From Levilactobacillus angrenensis (GTDB taxonomy: Bacteria > Bacillota > Bacilli > Lactobacillales > Lactobacillaceae): a stretch of 64,000 bases of DNA. The position numbers and the translations under genes were made by a program. The DNA lies in assembly GCF_003946085.1 (NCBI RefSeq), contig NZ_RHOB01000002.1, forward strand, positions 124,001 to 188,000. Reading direction: 5' to 3'. Positions 34,132 to 43,005 of the stretch are shown in pieces (the first letter of the stretch is position 1; each line of letters starts with the position of its first letter). Under the pieces are notes generated by a model. It made no database searches, was not told the origin of the DNA, and saw only the letters and a list, made by a program, of their open reading frames with translations.

Positions 34132-35403
34132 TTAATCATTATCCGGCAAGACCAGGTTCAACACGATACCCAACACTGCCGCCACGGCCAGACCGGAGAA
34201 TTCGTATTGGCCGACCTTTAAGTACGCGTTACCAATACCGATGACCAGAATCGCCGAGGCAATCATTAGGTTGCGCTTACGGTTAAAGTCCACGTGTTTT
34301 TCAATCAGGATGCGCATCCCGCTGGAGGCAATCACCCCAAATAACAGGAAACTGATGCCGCCGATGACTGGGTTGGGAATGCTGTCGATCAACGCGCTTA
34401 ATTTACCCACGAAGCTAAAGATGATGGCAAAAGTTGCCGCGCCAATCAGTACGTAGACACTATGTACCCGCGTAATGGCCAGCACCCCCACGTTTTCCCC
34501 GTAAGACGTCACCGGTGGACCCCCGACGAAGCTGGCAATGATTGAGGCCAACCCATCCCCGGCCAACGTATGATGCAGCCCCGGATCTTCGAAAAAGTTG
34601 CGGTGCGTCAATTCGTTTAGCACCGTGATGTGGCCGATGTGCTCCGTCATGGTCACGAAGGCAATCGGTGCCAGACTCACGATGGCTCCCCAGTAGAAAT
34701 GAAGCGGATAGCTCAAGATGGGCACCTCAAAGTTCGGTAGCTGAAACCACGCCGCCGCGAGGACGGGCTTGAAGTTCACCAAGCCGCTGGCCGCCGCAAT
34801 CAAGTAGCCGACAACGATGCCTAGCAAAATCGGAATCAGTGACAAAAAGCCGCGCAAATATAGGTTGAAGCCAACCGTCAAGAGAAGCGTCGCCATCGCC
34901 ACGGCAAAATACTGCCAGTGATACGTCCCCGCACTATCGACCGTAGCCTTTTGCGCCGCACTACCAGCTAACGACAGGCCGATGACCATGACCATCGGCC
35001 CCACCACGATTGGCGGCAGTGCCTTATTGATCCATTCGGACCCAATCAAGGCCACGACCAGCGCCACTACTAGATAAACGGCCCCCACGGCTAGCGTTCC
35101 TTGCGCAATCCCCGGATAGCCGGTGGTCTTCATCAAGGCGACCATCGGCACGATGAACGAAAAGCTCGACCCCATGTACGCCGGGATTTTGCCCCGCGTG
35201 ATCAAGATGTACATCAGGGTCCCCACGCCCGAACTAAAGAGCGCAATCCCGGGATTCAAGCCAACTAAGATGGGCACCAAAACGGTGGACCCAAACATGG
35301 AAAACAAATGCTGAAGCGATAACCCAAACCACTGCCCCCAACTGGGCCGCTCCCAAATATCGATCAGGGCGTCCGGGTTGCGGTAACGCGTCGGTGTTTT
35401 CAT
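34132..35403 (-). CDS. uraA: Uracil permease (NCS2 family)
   Basis: Proton symporter importing uracil, 423 residues with the 14-segment NCS2 fold. It begins with WGQWFGLSLQHLFSMFGSTV and has the signature region PIAFVTMTEHIGHITVLNEL with the substrate glutamate, and VGGPPVTSYGENVGVLAIT. Uracil specificity rather than xanthine fits both the motifs and the PyrR attenuator upstream. ATG behind CTGGAGG. Also named pyrP in some lactobacilli. Confidence 0.93.
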   Translation of the reverse strand: MKTPTRYRNPDALIDIWERPSWGQWFGLSLQHLFSMFGSTVLVPILVGLNPGIALFSSGVGTLMYILITRGKIPAYMGSSFSFIVPMVALMKTTGYPGIAQGTLAVGAVYLVVALVVALIGSEWINKALPPIVVGPMVMVIGLSLAGSAAQKATVDSAGTYHWQYFAVAMATLLLTVGFNLYLRGFLSLIPILLGIVVGYLIAAASGLVNFKPVLAAAWFQLPNFEVPILSYPLHFYWGAIVSLAPIAFVTMTEHIGHITVLNELTHRNFFEDPGLHHTLAGDGLASIIASFVGGPPVTSYGENVGVLAITRVHSVYVLIGAATFAIIFSFVGKLSALIDSIPNPVIGGISFLLFGVIASSGMRILIEKHVDFNRKRNLMIASAILVIGIGNAYLKVGQYEFSGLAVAAVLGIVLNLVLPDND

Positions 35404-35426
35404 AAACTAGCCTCCAGGTTTCAAAA

Positions 35427-35540
35427 TTAAAAAAGGACACGCCGCTCCCATGAGGAAACGCGCGTGCCCACTTTAAGCCTAGACTTAACCCGGCGATTGC
35501 CGAAGCGTGCACCCTTCATTGCCTCACGGGACAACGTTAA
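35427..35540 (-). promoter_or_regulatory. PyrR-dependent attenuator of uraA
   Basis: The minus strand carries UUGUCCCGUGAGGCAA (35519-35534), matching the PyrR binding loop pattern UCCNGNGAGG within a stem. Downstream is a terminator helix GGGCACGC with GCGUGUCC (35435-35469) followed by UUUUUUUAAUU (35427-35434). PyrR bound with UMP would free the terminator, lowering uraA when pyrimidines are plentiful. The segment 35541-35681 shows nothing further. Confidence 0.8.
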
Positions 35541-35681
35541 AGGAACATATTTTTAATTAGTATACCCAGTCCGTCAAGCCAGGTCAACGGACTTTCTCGA
35601 GAATCGTTTTTAGCCACCAAGCCGTTTTGCAGTCGAATAAATGGTCAGTAAATGGCCTAACCCTACCGAACGTTATGGCGG

Positions 35682-36089
35682 TTAATCAACCATCCGCCAA
35701 TTACCCTCGTCGGCCTTAGAAATGTCGTTCAAGAACTTCAGTACCCGCTTGGCCCGGTCGGGTTGCTGCTGATGCAACAGGTTTAGTCCGGCTCCCGTGA
35801 CCATGGGTTGGCTCAGCCGAAAATTACCGTCAGCCGTTTCGCCCGTGGCAAAGGCCATCACGGTCTCCCCCGACTCAATTTGCGTGGTCAAGAAAAACAT
35901 GGTGAAATCATCATCTGCTTGCATGTAGGCCGGCATTGCCCAGATGTCGGGCGCAATCTCCTGCATTTCGCCGGTTTCGGTGCCATCGAGGAACTTGAAT
36001 TCCTTGTGGTTGGCTTGGGTGACCGGTTGCTTTAAGACCAACATCATGTTGGCAAATTCAGTGTCACCCAGTTGAATATTGTCTTTCAT
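35682..36089 (-). CDS. Conserved hypothetical cytoplasmic protein
   Basis: 135 residues from MKDNIQLGDTEFANMML. No membrane segment, no signal peptide, no catalytic motif that I recognise; acidic, with a central stretch GEMQEIAPDIWAMPAYMQAD and a C-terminal helix RAKRVLKFLNDISKADEG. ATG 36087-36089 is preceded by GGAGGAATTT. It follows the GNAT gene by 65 bases on the same strand and may share its transcript. Confidence 0.75.
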   Translation of the reverse strand: MKDNIQLGDTEFANMMLVLKQPVTQANHKEFKFLDGTETGEMQEIAPDIWAMPAYMQADDDFTMFFLTTQIESGETVMAFATGETADGNFRLSQPMVTGAGLNLLHQQQPDRAKRVLKFLNDISKADEGNWRMVD

Positions 36090-36154
36090 CGTTAAATTCC
36101 TCCTAGACGCGCCAGCCACCGGTCAAGTCCGGTTGGCCAGCAACTTATCCACCA

Positions 36155-36673
36155 TTATACCAGCGTCTTGGCCAAAATTAAATCACGTTGCCGGTCTGAA
36201 CCCAATTGAAAGACGTGGTCCCCCACCTGCTGAAAGCCCATCGCCTGATAGAACCGCTGTGCCGCCGGGTTGTGCTCCCATACGCCTAACCAAATGCTAG
36301 TCAGCCCTAACGACTGTGCCTGATCCACAGCGTGTTGGTAGAACTGCCGCCCTAACCCTTGGCGTTTGAACGCTGGCAAAATGTAAATCCGTTCGATTTC
36401 TAATGCCGCGTCACCGCGTTGCTCCGATTGGGTGGGTCCCCAATTTAATTTGAGATAACCCGCCACCTGACCATCGACCCACATCAAGTCATAAGTCGTT
36501 GTCGGTTGACGCATCTCCGCTAATAGCTGGGGTTGGTTGTACGCCGTGTCCAGATAAGCCGCCAAATCGGCCGCCGTATTGTCTGCACCAAAGGTCGCCG
36601 TGAAAGTCTGGCGACACACTGTTTGTAATTGCGCGACATCTGCTGGGGTGCACGCTTTAATTTTTCCAGTCAT
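36155..36673 (-). CDS. GNAT family N-acetyltransferase (PaiA-like)
   Basis: 172 residues. N-terminus with FTATFGADNTAADLAAYLD, the acetyl-CoA loop LPAFKRQGLGRQFYQHAVD and WLGVWEHNPAAQRFYQAMGF place it near PaiA-type polyamine or small-amine acetylases. It lies 11 bases downstream of a MarR gene in the same operon, so the MarR protein probably regulates it. AAGGAG before the ATG. Substrate unproven. Confidence 0.88.
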   Translation of the reverse strand: MTGKIKACTPADVAQLQTVCRQTFTATFGADNTAADLAAYLDTAYNQPQLLAEMRQPTTTYDLMWVDGQVAGYLKLNWGPTQSEQRGDAALEIERIYILPAFKRQGLGRQFYQHAVDQAQSLGLTSIWLGVWEHNPAAQRFYQAMGFQQVGDHVFQLGSDRQRDLILAKTLV

Positions 36674-36684
36674 AAATTAACTCC

Positions 36685-37137
36685 TTAATAATTTCGTGTC
36701 TGTCCTTGCTTAACTGCGCGCCAACTCGCAGCAATATTGTCGTCAACGCGTTGTAAATAAGCGGCTAACTGCTGCGCCTCAGCTGGCGTGAAGCCGTCTA
36801 AGGCCACGCTATTGGAATACGTATTTTCTCGTTGAACCAATGGGTAAATCGCGGCCCCCCTCGCCGTAACGAAGAGCCGTTTGATTTTATGGTTAGTATC
36901 ATCGGGACGCTTCTCCAAAAGCCCGGCCGTTGTCAGCTTTTGGATGGCCCGTGACGCTGTCGTTCGGTCGACTTTTAATAGCTCCGTCAGTCGCTCCAAA
37001 ATAATTCCCGGCTGTTCGGCCACGCGGGCTAAATACAGGTACTGTCCCTTGGTCAACGCGACCTGTTGGAACTCCCGATTGGCAATTGACTCCAGGGCCC
37101 GCGCGATACTGCCGATGGGCCGCAAAACTTCTGTCAC
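36685..37137 (-). CDS. MarR family transcriptional regulator
   Basis: 150-residue winged-helix repressor. GIILERLTELLKVDRTTASR is the HTH and KRPDDTNHKIKRLFVTARG the wing. GTG start behind AGGAGG. No conserved redox cysteine is present, so it is not of the OhrR class. First gene of a unit with the GNAT enzyme; it likely controls this unit. Confidence 0.9.
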   Translation of the reverse strand: MTEVLRPIGSIARALESIANREFQQVALTKGQYLYLARVAEQPGIILERLTELLKVDRTTASRAIQKLTTAGLLEKRPDDTNHKIKRLFVTARGAAIYPLVQRENTYSNSVALDGFTPAEAQQLAAYLQRVDDNIAASWRAVKQGQTRNY

Positions 37138-37258
37138 GCTTCTCGCCTCCTAATGTTACCAGCTAGTCTAACGTATTTTTATTGTATTTGCAACAAAAAT
37201 CATACAAAAAAAGACCGCCCAGCCAAAATGCCAGGCAGTCCCCACATCAAAGTTAAGC

Positions 37259-37846
37259 TTAGTTGGTCACTCGGATTGGTCGGCCAATCTCGAGTTGCAT
37301 GTGGTAATACTCGTGATCCCCAATCATCTGCTTACCGGTGACTTCGTACCCCATGCGCTCATACAATCGCATGGCACCGGGGTTTTCCAAGTCAACGTTG
37401 AGGCCGATAACGGCTTGCCGGTCCCGTTGGGCATAAATCGGTAACGCCCGTAATAACTGGCGGCCGATGCCTTGCCCTTGGTGGTCCGGCGAGACAGCCA
37501 ATGAATCCAAATACCATTCACCGGCTGCGGTCTCTGAATCTAAATCTAATGGTTCGTCGAAAGCGGCACTTTGAGCTGCTAGGCGAGTCATCACGTCATC
37601 TACAACGTCCTCATTTTCACCAGGGTAGCCAAACGCCACCCCCACTACTTGGCCATTGGCCTCGGCCACCACCGTGGTTGCCGCCCCGGACAAGTATGTC
37701 CGCGTGCGGTACGCCGCCGTGATGACCTTCAGTAAGTCGGGGCCTGGAACGTCTTCCAGGTCGGTCAATTCCATTTCGTCGTAGATCAAGTTCATCAACG
37801 GTGCTATCTGAGGCGCATCCGCTGGTCGAGCTTCACGAATTATCAC
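37259..37846 (-). CDS. GNAT family N-acetyltransferase
   Basis: 195-residue acetyltransferase. I chose GTG 37844-37846, seven bases after GGAGGA, because the sequence then opens VIIREARPADAPQIAPLMN, a standard GNAT start; an upstream ATG at 37996 would add 50 unrelated residues. Acetyl-CoA motif: DHQGQGIGRQLLRALPIYA; late motif NPGAMRLYERMGYEV. Substrate unknown. Confidence 0.88.
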   Translation of the reverse strand: MIIREARPADAPQIAPLMNLIYDEMELTDLEDVPGPDLLKVITAAYRTRTYLSGAATTVVAEANGQVVGVAFGYPGENEDVVDDVMTRLAAQSAAFDEPLDLDSETAAGEWYLDSLAVSPDHQGQGIGRQLLRALPIYAQRDRQAVIGLNVDLENPGAMRLYERMGYEVTGKQMIGDHEYYHMQLEIGRPIRVTN

Positions 37847-38261
37847 AAAAAATCCTCCATTTCTAGTTCTATCTCTAAGCCTACCGGAGCCACCCAACTT
37901 TGTCAAAGCATTTGCTGTTTGACCGATTGCTCTGACCGTCTTACCAGTAGCTAGTGCGAACGGCGATGGTAAATGGTTATTCCCCAGCCGCCACAAGTAT
38001 GACTGGCATACTCACCCACGACTAGCATCACTCCCCACGCTCAGCTGCGGATAAGGGGGGACAAGCCGATTGTGCCGACCAGTCACCACCGTAGCCGGGA
38101 GTTGCGCGAAAATAGTGACCAAACCAAAACAGGCCCCGTCGCCAAGGACTGGCAACGGAACCTGTTGATGGCCATGATGGCCGGTGAAACTTGTTTGGTG
38201 TTAGTGGGCAGTACGCCCGGCGACGCGTTGGCCAAAGACCAACCCGACGACAAATAAGAGA
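37847..38261. other. 415-base intergenic region
   Basis: No gene is supported. A 61-codon plus-strand frame at 38072-38257 lacks a ribosome site and has no recognisable features. The plus strand near 38130-38170 can form a stem (ACAGGCCCCGT with ACGGAACCTGT) but without a T-run. Confidence 0.5.
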
Positions 38262-39038
38262 CTAGCGGTGATCCACTTGCTCATGGTGAGACTCCCTTCG
38301 TTCTGCCGAATCCGCAGCGGCCTTGGCCGTCCGCAATTCAGCTAGTTCTTGACGAATTTCACCTAAAATTTCTAACTGAAACCGTTCGACCTCCATGGTA
38401 TGGGGGACCTGGTTTTGCGCCAAGTGGTCGACCTTAGCGTGCAGTAACCGCAGTTCGTGTTCGGACTTGAGGTTCACATGATAGTCGTTTTCGGCCATCA
38501 TCCGGTCCCGGTCTGCGGAGCGATTCTGGCTCATCATGATGATGGGCGCCTGAATCGCTGCGACACAGCTCAGTACTAAATTTAACAGAATAAACGGGTA
38601 GTTGTCAAAGTCCACGCCAAAGACGTGCAGACCATTGACAATCATCCAGCCAATCAAGACGAAGAGGAAAACGAAAATAAAGCCCCAAGACCCCCCGAAG
38701 CGGGCCACATCATCAGAGACTTTTTGGCCAAACGTCAGGCTTTCCTTCAGACTATCGTTCACATCAATGATATCGTAATCGTCGCTCTGCAGGGCCTTGG
38801 TCAATTTATGATTAATTTTTTTCGTCTGTTTCAAATCGGCATTGATCATCGCATCAACGTGATCCAACCGGTATTTCAAGAGGTGATGTCCGCAAATGTA
38901 ATCGCTGGGCTGACTCTGGGGGTAATCGCGCTTGATGCGGTTGCGCAATCCCACTTCCAACTCAGCTAGCTGCAGGCCAGTTTCCAATGAAATGGCCTCA
39001 CCATCGACGAGACAAGTGATCTGTGACTCTTCTGGCAT
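38262..39038 (-). CDS. DUF1003 family membrane protein
   Basis: 258 residues. Central DUF1003 region with two membrane segments (FGGSWGFIFVFLFVLIGWMI and NYPFILLNLVLSCVAAIQAP) and the family hallmark MMSQNRSADRDR followed by a long coiled C-terminus. The N-terminal 110 residues are soluble and contain CLVDG and CGHHL motifs. Role unknown; the family is sometimes linked to stress or membrane organisation. Its ribosome site lies inside the end of the preceding RluA-family gene, so the two are translationally coupled. Confidence 0.88.
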   Translation of the reverse strand: MPEESQITCLVDGEAISLETGLQLAELEVGLRNRIKRDYPQSQPSDYICGHHLLKYRLDHVDAMINADLKQTKKINHKLTKALQSDDYDIIDVNDSLKESLTFGQKVSDDVARFGGSWGFIFVFLFVLIGWMIVNGLHVFGVDFDNYPFILLNLVLSCVAAIQAPIIMMSQNRSADRDRMMAENDYHVNLKSEHELRLLHAKVDHLAQNQVPHTMEVERFQLEILGEIRQELAELRTAKAAADSAERRESHHEQVDHR

Positions 39039-39042
39039 GTGC

Positions 39043-39930
39043 TCACTCCTCAGATAAATTTCTTAATAGCTGCTGCCAATCAGCGGGTGGTTCACTGGTA
39101 AAGGACCGGTCATCCCCCGTAAAGGGATCGGTGAAGGCCAGCGACTGCGCGTGTAAGGCCTGCCGCGTCATGCCACCGATTTGCGGTCCCCCATAAAGTT
39201 CGTCGCCAATCAACGGATGGTCCAACGAAGCAAAATGGGCGCGAATCTGATGGGTCCGCCCCGTGTGCAACTTGACCCGCACCAACGTGGCGTTGGCCCA
39301 CCGCTGGACGACCCAATATTCCGTCTTGGCGGGTTTGCCCGCGGGTGAGACCATCTGATTGTACCCGGCGGGATCGCTGGCTAACGGTGCATCAATGATA
39401 TCGTGATCAGCGACCAATTGCCCACTGACGACGGCTAAATAGCGTTTATCCACTTGATGCGCCGCTTGAAGCTGACTGGCGAGACTGTTGGCCAACCGGT
39501 GACGGGCCACCCACACCACGCCGCTAGTGAACCGGTCCAACCGCGTTAAAATGTGTGGCACCTGGTTCTCGGCCTTTTCTGCTAACCAATGGCCTTTGAT
39601 GCGATTGACGAGGGTATCCGTGCGATTAGCGGGCCCGGGAACCACGTTGAGCCCCGCTGGCTTGTCCACGACCAACCAGTCGCGATTTTCAAATAAAACG
39701 GTGATGGGCGTTTGACTGGTCGCCACTGCGGAATCGGCCAGTTCTGCCGGTAAGACGACCGTGACGGTATCGCCCACCGCTAAGTCAACAGCGGGCGTCA
39801 CCAGGCGGTCATTGACCTTGATACTGCCGTCGCGTTTCAAATCACTAAAGACGCGGTGACTAACGCCCTGTTGATTCAAGAACCGTTTCAAACTGGTGAC
39901 GGGCCGAGTCACCTGCCAACTTAATTCCAT
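39043..39930 (-). CDS. RluA-family pseudouridine synthase
   Basis: Converts uridine to pseudouridine in rRNA or tRNA. 295 residues: an N-terminal S4-like RNA-binding segment (SLKRFLNQQGVSHRVFSDLK), then the catalytic domain with HILTRLDRFTSGVVWVAR (catalytic Asp in LDR) and GRTHQIRAHFASLDHPLIGD. It fits the RluD/YjbO-type group of Firmicutes; the exact target site is unknown. The gene is 12 bases after the GcvH-like gene. Confidence 0.92.
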   Translation of the reverse strand: MELSWQVTRPVTSLKRFLNQQGVSHRVFSDLKRDGSIKVNDRLVTPAVDLAVGDTVTVVLPAELADSAVATSQTPITVLFENRDWLVVDKPAGLNVVPGPANRTDTLVNRIKGHWLAEKAENQVPHILTRLDRFTSGVVWVARHRLANSLASQLQAAHQVDKRYLAVVSGQLVADHDIIDAPLASDPAGYNQMVSPAGKPAKTEYWVVQRWANATLVRVKLHTGRTHQIRAHFASLDHPLIGDELYGGPQIGGMTRQALHAQSLAFTDPFTGDDRSFTSEPPADWQQLLRNLSEE

Positions 39931-39942
39931 ACGCTGTCTCCT

Positions 39943-40260
39943 TTATTCATCGACCAGATCAATCATCCAGTCCAAATCATCATTTCGATTGTTCAACCGT
40001 TCCGGATGCGCCGCCAATTCCTCATTGACCGCGTGAATCCGCCCCGCAAAAGGCGACCGCAACGTCAGGTCTTCTTGCTCGCCGTGCACGACCATGAACG
40101 GCGTCCCCAACTTCACCTTACCGCTGGTCACCAGCCAAGAAATGTGCGTGACGGGGCCCACCAGCTCACGGCCATCATCGGCAAATCCTAAGCGCATCAA
40201 CCCGTCTTCATTGGGTGTCAGCCACAAAGCATCTGCACTTGCTTCAATTCGATCAATCAT
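39943..40260 (-). CDS. GcvH-like protein lacking the lipoyl lysine
   Basis: 105-residue relative of glycine cleavage H protein. FMVVHGEQEDLTLRSPFAGR and IHAVNEELAAHPERLN align without gaps to the H-protein pattern FGVVESVKAxSDIYxPxxG and VNEELEDxPELIN. In that alignment the lipoylated lysine is glutamine (residue 62). Start ATG 40258-40260 with GGGGTG upstream. Without a lipoyl site it cannot act in glycine cleavage. It is the first gene of an operon with an RluA enzyme and DUF1003. Function unknown. Confidence 0.8.
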   Translation of the reverse strand: MIDRIEASADALWLTPNEDGLMRLGFADDGRELVGPVTHISWLVTSGKVKLGTPFMVVHGEQEDLTLRSPFAGRIHAVNEELAAHPERLNNRNDDLDWMIDLVDE

Positions 40261-40444
40261 TGTTGTCACCCCTTACCAAATATTTTTTCTGACGAGTTGG
40301 GACACGCTTTCCAGGCTTTTACGCCAAATGTCCCATACTCTGCAATTAAGTCTCATTTTACCATAGCCAACGAATTCACGGGAGCTATTTCCCCCTTTCC
40401 TGGCAAAACTCTGTATAATGAATGGTAAAAAGGGGGAGATTCAT

Positions 40445-40663
40445 ATGATGCCAGGAAGTTGGCTGACCGGTAGCCTGATCTTATTGACCGGGATTGCTTT
40501 CATTATTTTCTTAGTTGCACGGTTAATTCCGCGAACAAACCACGACAAGGACACCGTCGCGTTACTGGGGGTCTTTACCGTGGTCGCCGTCGGACTGATC
40601 GTTCTCGGTGGTTTTCTCAGCTTGGGGAGCTGGAGTAGCGCCATGGGGATGGGTTGCTGGTAA
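40445..40663 (+). CDS. Small membrane protein, two transmembrane segments
   Basis: 72 residues from MMPGSWLTGSLILLTGIAF. Two hydrophobic segments (about 7-27 and 40-62) flank a basic loop PRTNHDKD; the tail is glycine and methionine rich (SAMGMGCW). ATG 40445 follows AGGGGGAG. Probably expressed alone, with a strong terminator. I do not recognise the family; it resembles short SHOCT-less DUF-type membrane peptides. Confidence 0.75.
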   Translation: MMPGSWLTGSLILLTGIAFIIFLVARLIPRTNHDKDTVALLGVFTVVAVGLIVLGGFLSLGSWSSAMGMGCW

Positions 40664-40678
40664 CCCAGTTCACCATTT

Positions 40679-40718
40679 CAAAAAAAACGGACTCGCCAAT
40701 TGGCTGGGCCCGTTTTTT
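40679..40718 (+). terminator. Terminator (bidirectional shape)
   Basis: AAAAAACGG at the left and CCGTTTTTT at the right of a helix around ACTCGCCAATTGGCTGGGC. Confidence 0.8.
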
Positions 40719-40808
40719 AGTTTCCACGATTAATGATTGTGTGATTCTGAAGTAGCGTAAATTTTCTTGCTCTGCGCCCGTCCTTTGTTTCTAGGACGAT
40801 AGCCCATC

Positions 40809-41372
40809 TTATTTCAAATTCTTAATCACCCGTGCTGGGTTACCACCTACGACCACGTTGTCGCCAAACGACTTGGTCACGACGGCCCCGCCGGCCACGA
40901 TGACGTTGCTGCCTAGAGACACGCCGGGGCAAATGATGGCGCCCCCGCCAACCCAAACATCGTCACCGAGCGTGACCGGTTTGCCAATGCCCATGGCACC
41001 GTTGCGGCGTAGCTTAGGATCTGCCGGATGATTGACCGAGTAGATTTGGACTTTCGGTCCCAACAGGCAGTGTTTGCCAATCGTTACCGGCGCTACGTCT
41101 AGAATCGTGCAGTCATAGTTGGCGAAGAAGTCTTCGCCAACGGAGATGTTGTAGCCGTAGTCACAGCGGAAAGTCGCGTGCACCTCGACGGCATCCCCAG
41201 TAGCGCCAAACAAAGCCTTCACCCGGCGCGTACTCTCCTCAGGGTCGCTTTCACCCAACGCATTCAATGCCTCCACCTGGTCACGCGCAGCGCCGCGTTC
41301 GGCGACTAGCTCTGGATCGTAAACATTAAACAGCTCGCCAGTAACCATTTTTTCTTTTTCTGTCTTAGCCAT
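40809..41372 (-). CDS. maa: Maltose/galactoside O-acetyltransferase family protein
   Basis: 187-residue left-handed beta-helix acetyltransferase. The N-terminal cap MVTGELFNVYDPELVAER and the hexapeptide repeats (CTILDVAPVTIGKHCLLGPK, then VWVGGGAIICPGVSLGSNV) are typical; the catalytic histidine is in IYSVNHPADPKLR. It transfers acetyl from acetyl-CoA to a sugar hydroxyl. ATG 41370-41372 behind GAGGAGG. Physiological sugar unknown. Confidence 0.9.
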   Translation of the reverse strand: MAKTEKEKMVTGELFNVYDPELVAERGAARDQVEALNALGESDPEESTRRVKALFGATGDAVEVHATFRCDYGYNISVGEDFFANYDCTILDVAPVTIGKHCLLGPKVQIYSVNHPADPKLRRNGAMGIGKPVTLGDDVWVGGGAIICPGVSLGSNVIVAGGAVVTKSFGDNVVVGGNPARVIKNLK

Positions 41373-41473
41373 AGTTTTCCTCCTCTTTCTTATGCCCAAT
41401 TTTTAACCGTTAAATTCTCGTGATCCTCAGCAGTTGACCACCTCATCTTTGAGACAGTCAGCGTTTAAACCGA

Positions 41474-41512
41474 AAAGTGGCCGCCCACCAAATACCGGCG
41501 AGCGGCCACTTC
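41474..41512 (-). terminator. Terminator of araBDA
   Basis: Minus strand AAGUGGCCGCUCGCCGG pairs with GGUGGGCGGCCACUUUU; the T-run is short but the stem is long and GC rich. It lies 15 bases past the araA stop. Confidence 0.75.
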
Positions 41513-41526
41513 ATTTCAGAACAAAC

Positions 41527-42951
41527 TTACTTGATGAAAGCCTTGGTCATACCAACCATGGTAGCGTAGTCTTCCATTTGTTCTTCAGTTAAGGAGAAGG
41601 AAAGCATGGTGTGGTGACCACCGCCGGCCTTCATCCATTCCAAAGCACCAGTCTTCAAGCCAACCTTTGGCGTCCAGAGCTGCTTAGCAACTGGCAACTT
41701 AGGCGTTTCGGCTTCTGGCTTGTTAGCATCAACGGCGTAACTGATCATCTTGAAGCCGTCACGGAAGTCCGCAACAGTAACGTCGATGGCGTCACCTTCG
41801 GAACCAGTGAAGACCAACCGAGCTGGGTCAGCCTTGCCACCGATATCCAATGGGTGAACTTCAACCCGTGGCTTGTCAGAAGCGATAGATGGGTCAACTT
41901 CCAGCATGTGAGAACCGAGGATGGCTTCGTGGCCCTTCCGCAGATCCAACGTGTAGTCTTCCATGAAGGCCGTCCGGTCGTTGTGAGACATAATCTTCAT
42001 GACCCGACCCAAGGCAGCAGTCTTCCAGTCACCTTCAGCACCGAAGCCGTAGCCGTCACGAATTAGGAGTTGGGCAGCTAAGCCAGGTAATTGTTCCATG
42101 CCCCAAAGGTCTTCGAAGTTGGTGGTAAAGGCCGTGTAACCGCCCTTTTCCAAGAAACTCTTGATCCCTAAGTATTGCTTTAATTGTACGCGAACGGAGT
42201 GCTTGTATTTGTCAGCATCGTTGTCGCCTTGAACCATTTCGTAGCGTGATTCGAGGTCAGCGTATTCCTTGTCGACGTCGGCGTCAGAGACCTTGCTGAT
42301 TTCTTGAACCAGGTCACCGATACCGTAGTAGTCAACGGTCCAGCCCATCTTGATTTGGGCTTCAACCTTGTCGCCTTCAGTAACGGCTACGTTACGCATG
42401 GTGTCGCCAAACCGAGCAACCTTGACCTTGAAGCTTTCGTTGTAAGCAACGGCAACGTCTTCCCAACGGGCAATTTGTTCTTGCACGTCATCGTCACCCC
42501 AGTAGCCGTAAACGATCTTGTTGTTCTTGTGTAACCGGGCGTTGATGTAAGCATATTCGCGGTCACCGTGGGCACTTTGATTCAAGTTCATGTAATCAAA
42601 GTCGATATCGGCGTAAGGAATGTTGTTTAAGTATTGGGTAGCCAAGTGCAGCAATGGCTTTTGCAATAATTCCGTCCCGCGGATCCAGTTCTTAGCTGGG
42701 GAGAAGGTGTGCATCCAGGTAATAACCCCGGCAACCTTATCGTTGTAGTTGACTTCCTTCATGAAGTTCGTGATGCTTTCAGCAGTAGTCATGACGTCTT
42801 TGAAGACGACCTTGTAAGGCAACTTGCCGCTAGCATTCAACTTGTCAGCGATGTCTTGGGCATCCTTGGCAACGGACTTCAATTGTTCTTCACCATACAG
42901 GTGTTGGGAACCGGTAACGAACCAAAATTCATAATCTGGTACTGATAACAT
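41527..42951 (-). CDS. araA: L-arabinose isomerase
   Basis: Converts L-arabinose to L-ribulose (Mn-dependent), 474 residues, normal length. It opens [20 protein letters not shown], and carries the metal and active-site regions [15 protein letters not shown] [24 protein letters not shown] and [15 protein letters not shown] 42949-42951 is eight bases after AAAGGAG. Last gene of araBDA; the gene order araB-araD-araA is the common lactobacillar one. Confidence 0.97.
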   Translation of the reverse strand: MLSVPDYEFWFVTGSQHLYGEEQLKSVAKDAQDIADKLNASGKLPYKVVFKDVMTTAESITNFMKEVNYNDKVAGVITWMHTFSPAKNWIRGTELLQKPLLHLATQYLNNIPYADIDFDYMNLNQSAHGDREYAYINARLHKNNKIVYGYWGDDDVQEQIARWEDVAVAYNESFKVKVARFGDTMRNVAVTEGDKVEAQIKMGWTVDYYGIGDLVQEISKVSDADVDKEYADLESRYEMVQGDNDADKYKHSVRVQLKQYLGIKSFLEKGGYTAFTTNFEDLWGMEQLPGLAAQLLIRDGYGFGAEGDWKTAALGRVMKIMSHNDRTAFMEDYTLDLRKGHEAILGSHMLEVDPSIASDKPRVEVHPLDIGGKADPARLVFTGSEGDAIDVTVADFRDGFKMISYAVDANKPEAETPKLPVAKQLWTPKVGLKTGALEWMKAGGGHHTMLSFSLTEEQMEDYATMVGMTKAFIK

Positions 42952-43005
42952 AAGTGACACTCCTTTAAGAGATTTTAAATTAATTTTTTAACAGGATTAA
43001 ATGCG

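Noticed and set aside
38072-38257. 61-codon plus-strand frame before the DUF1003 gene
   Set aside because: No ribosome site, no known features, composition like non-coding shadow.
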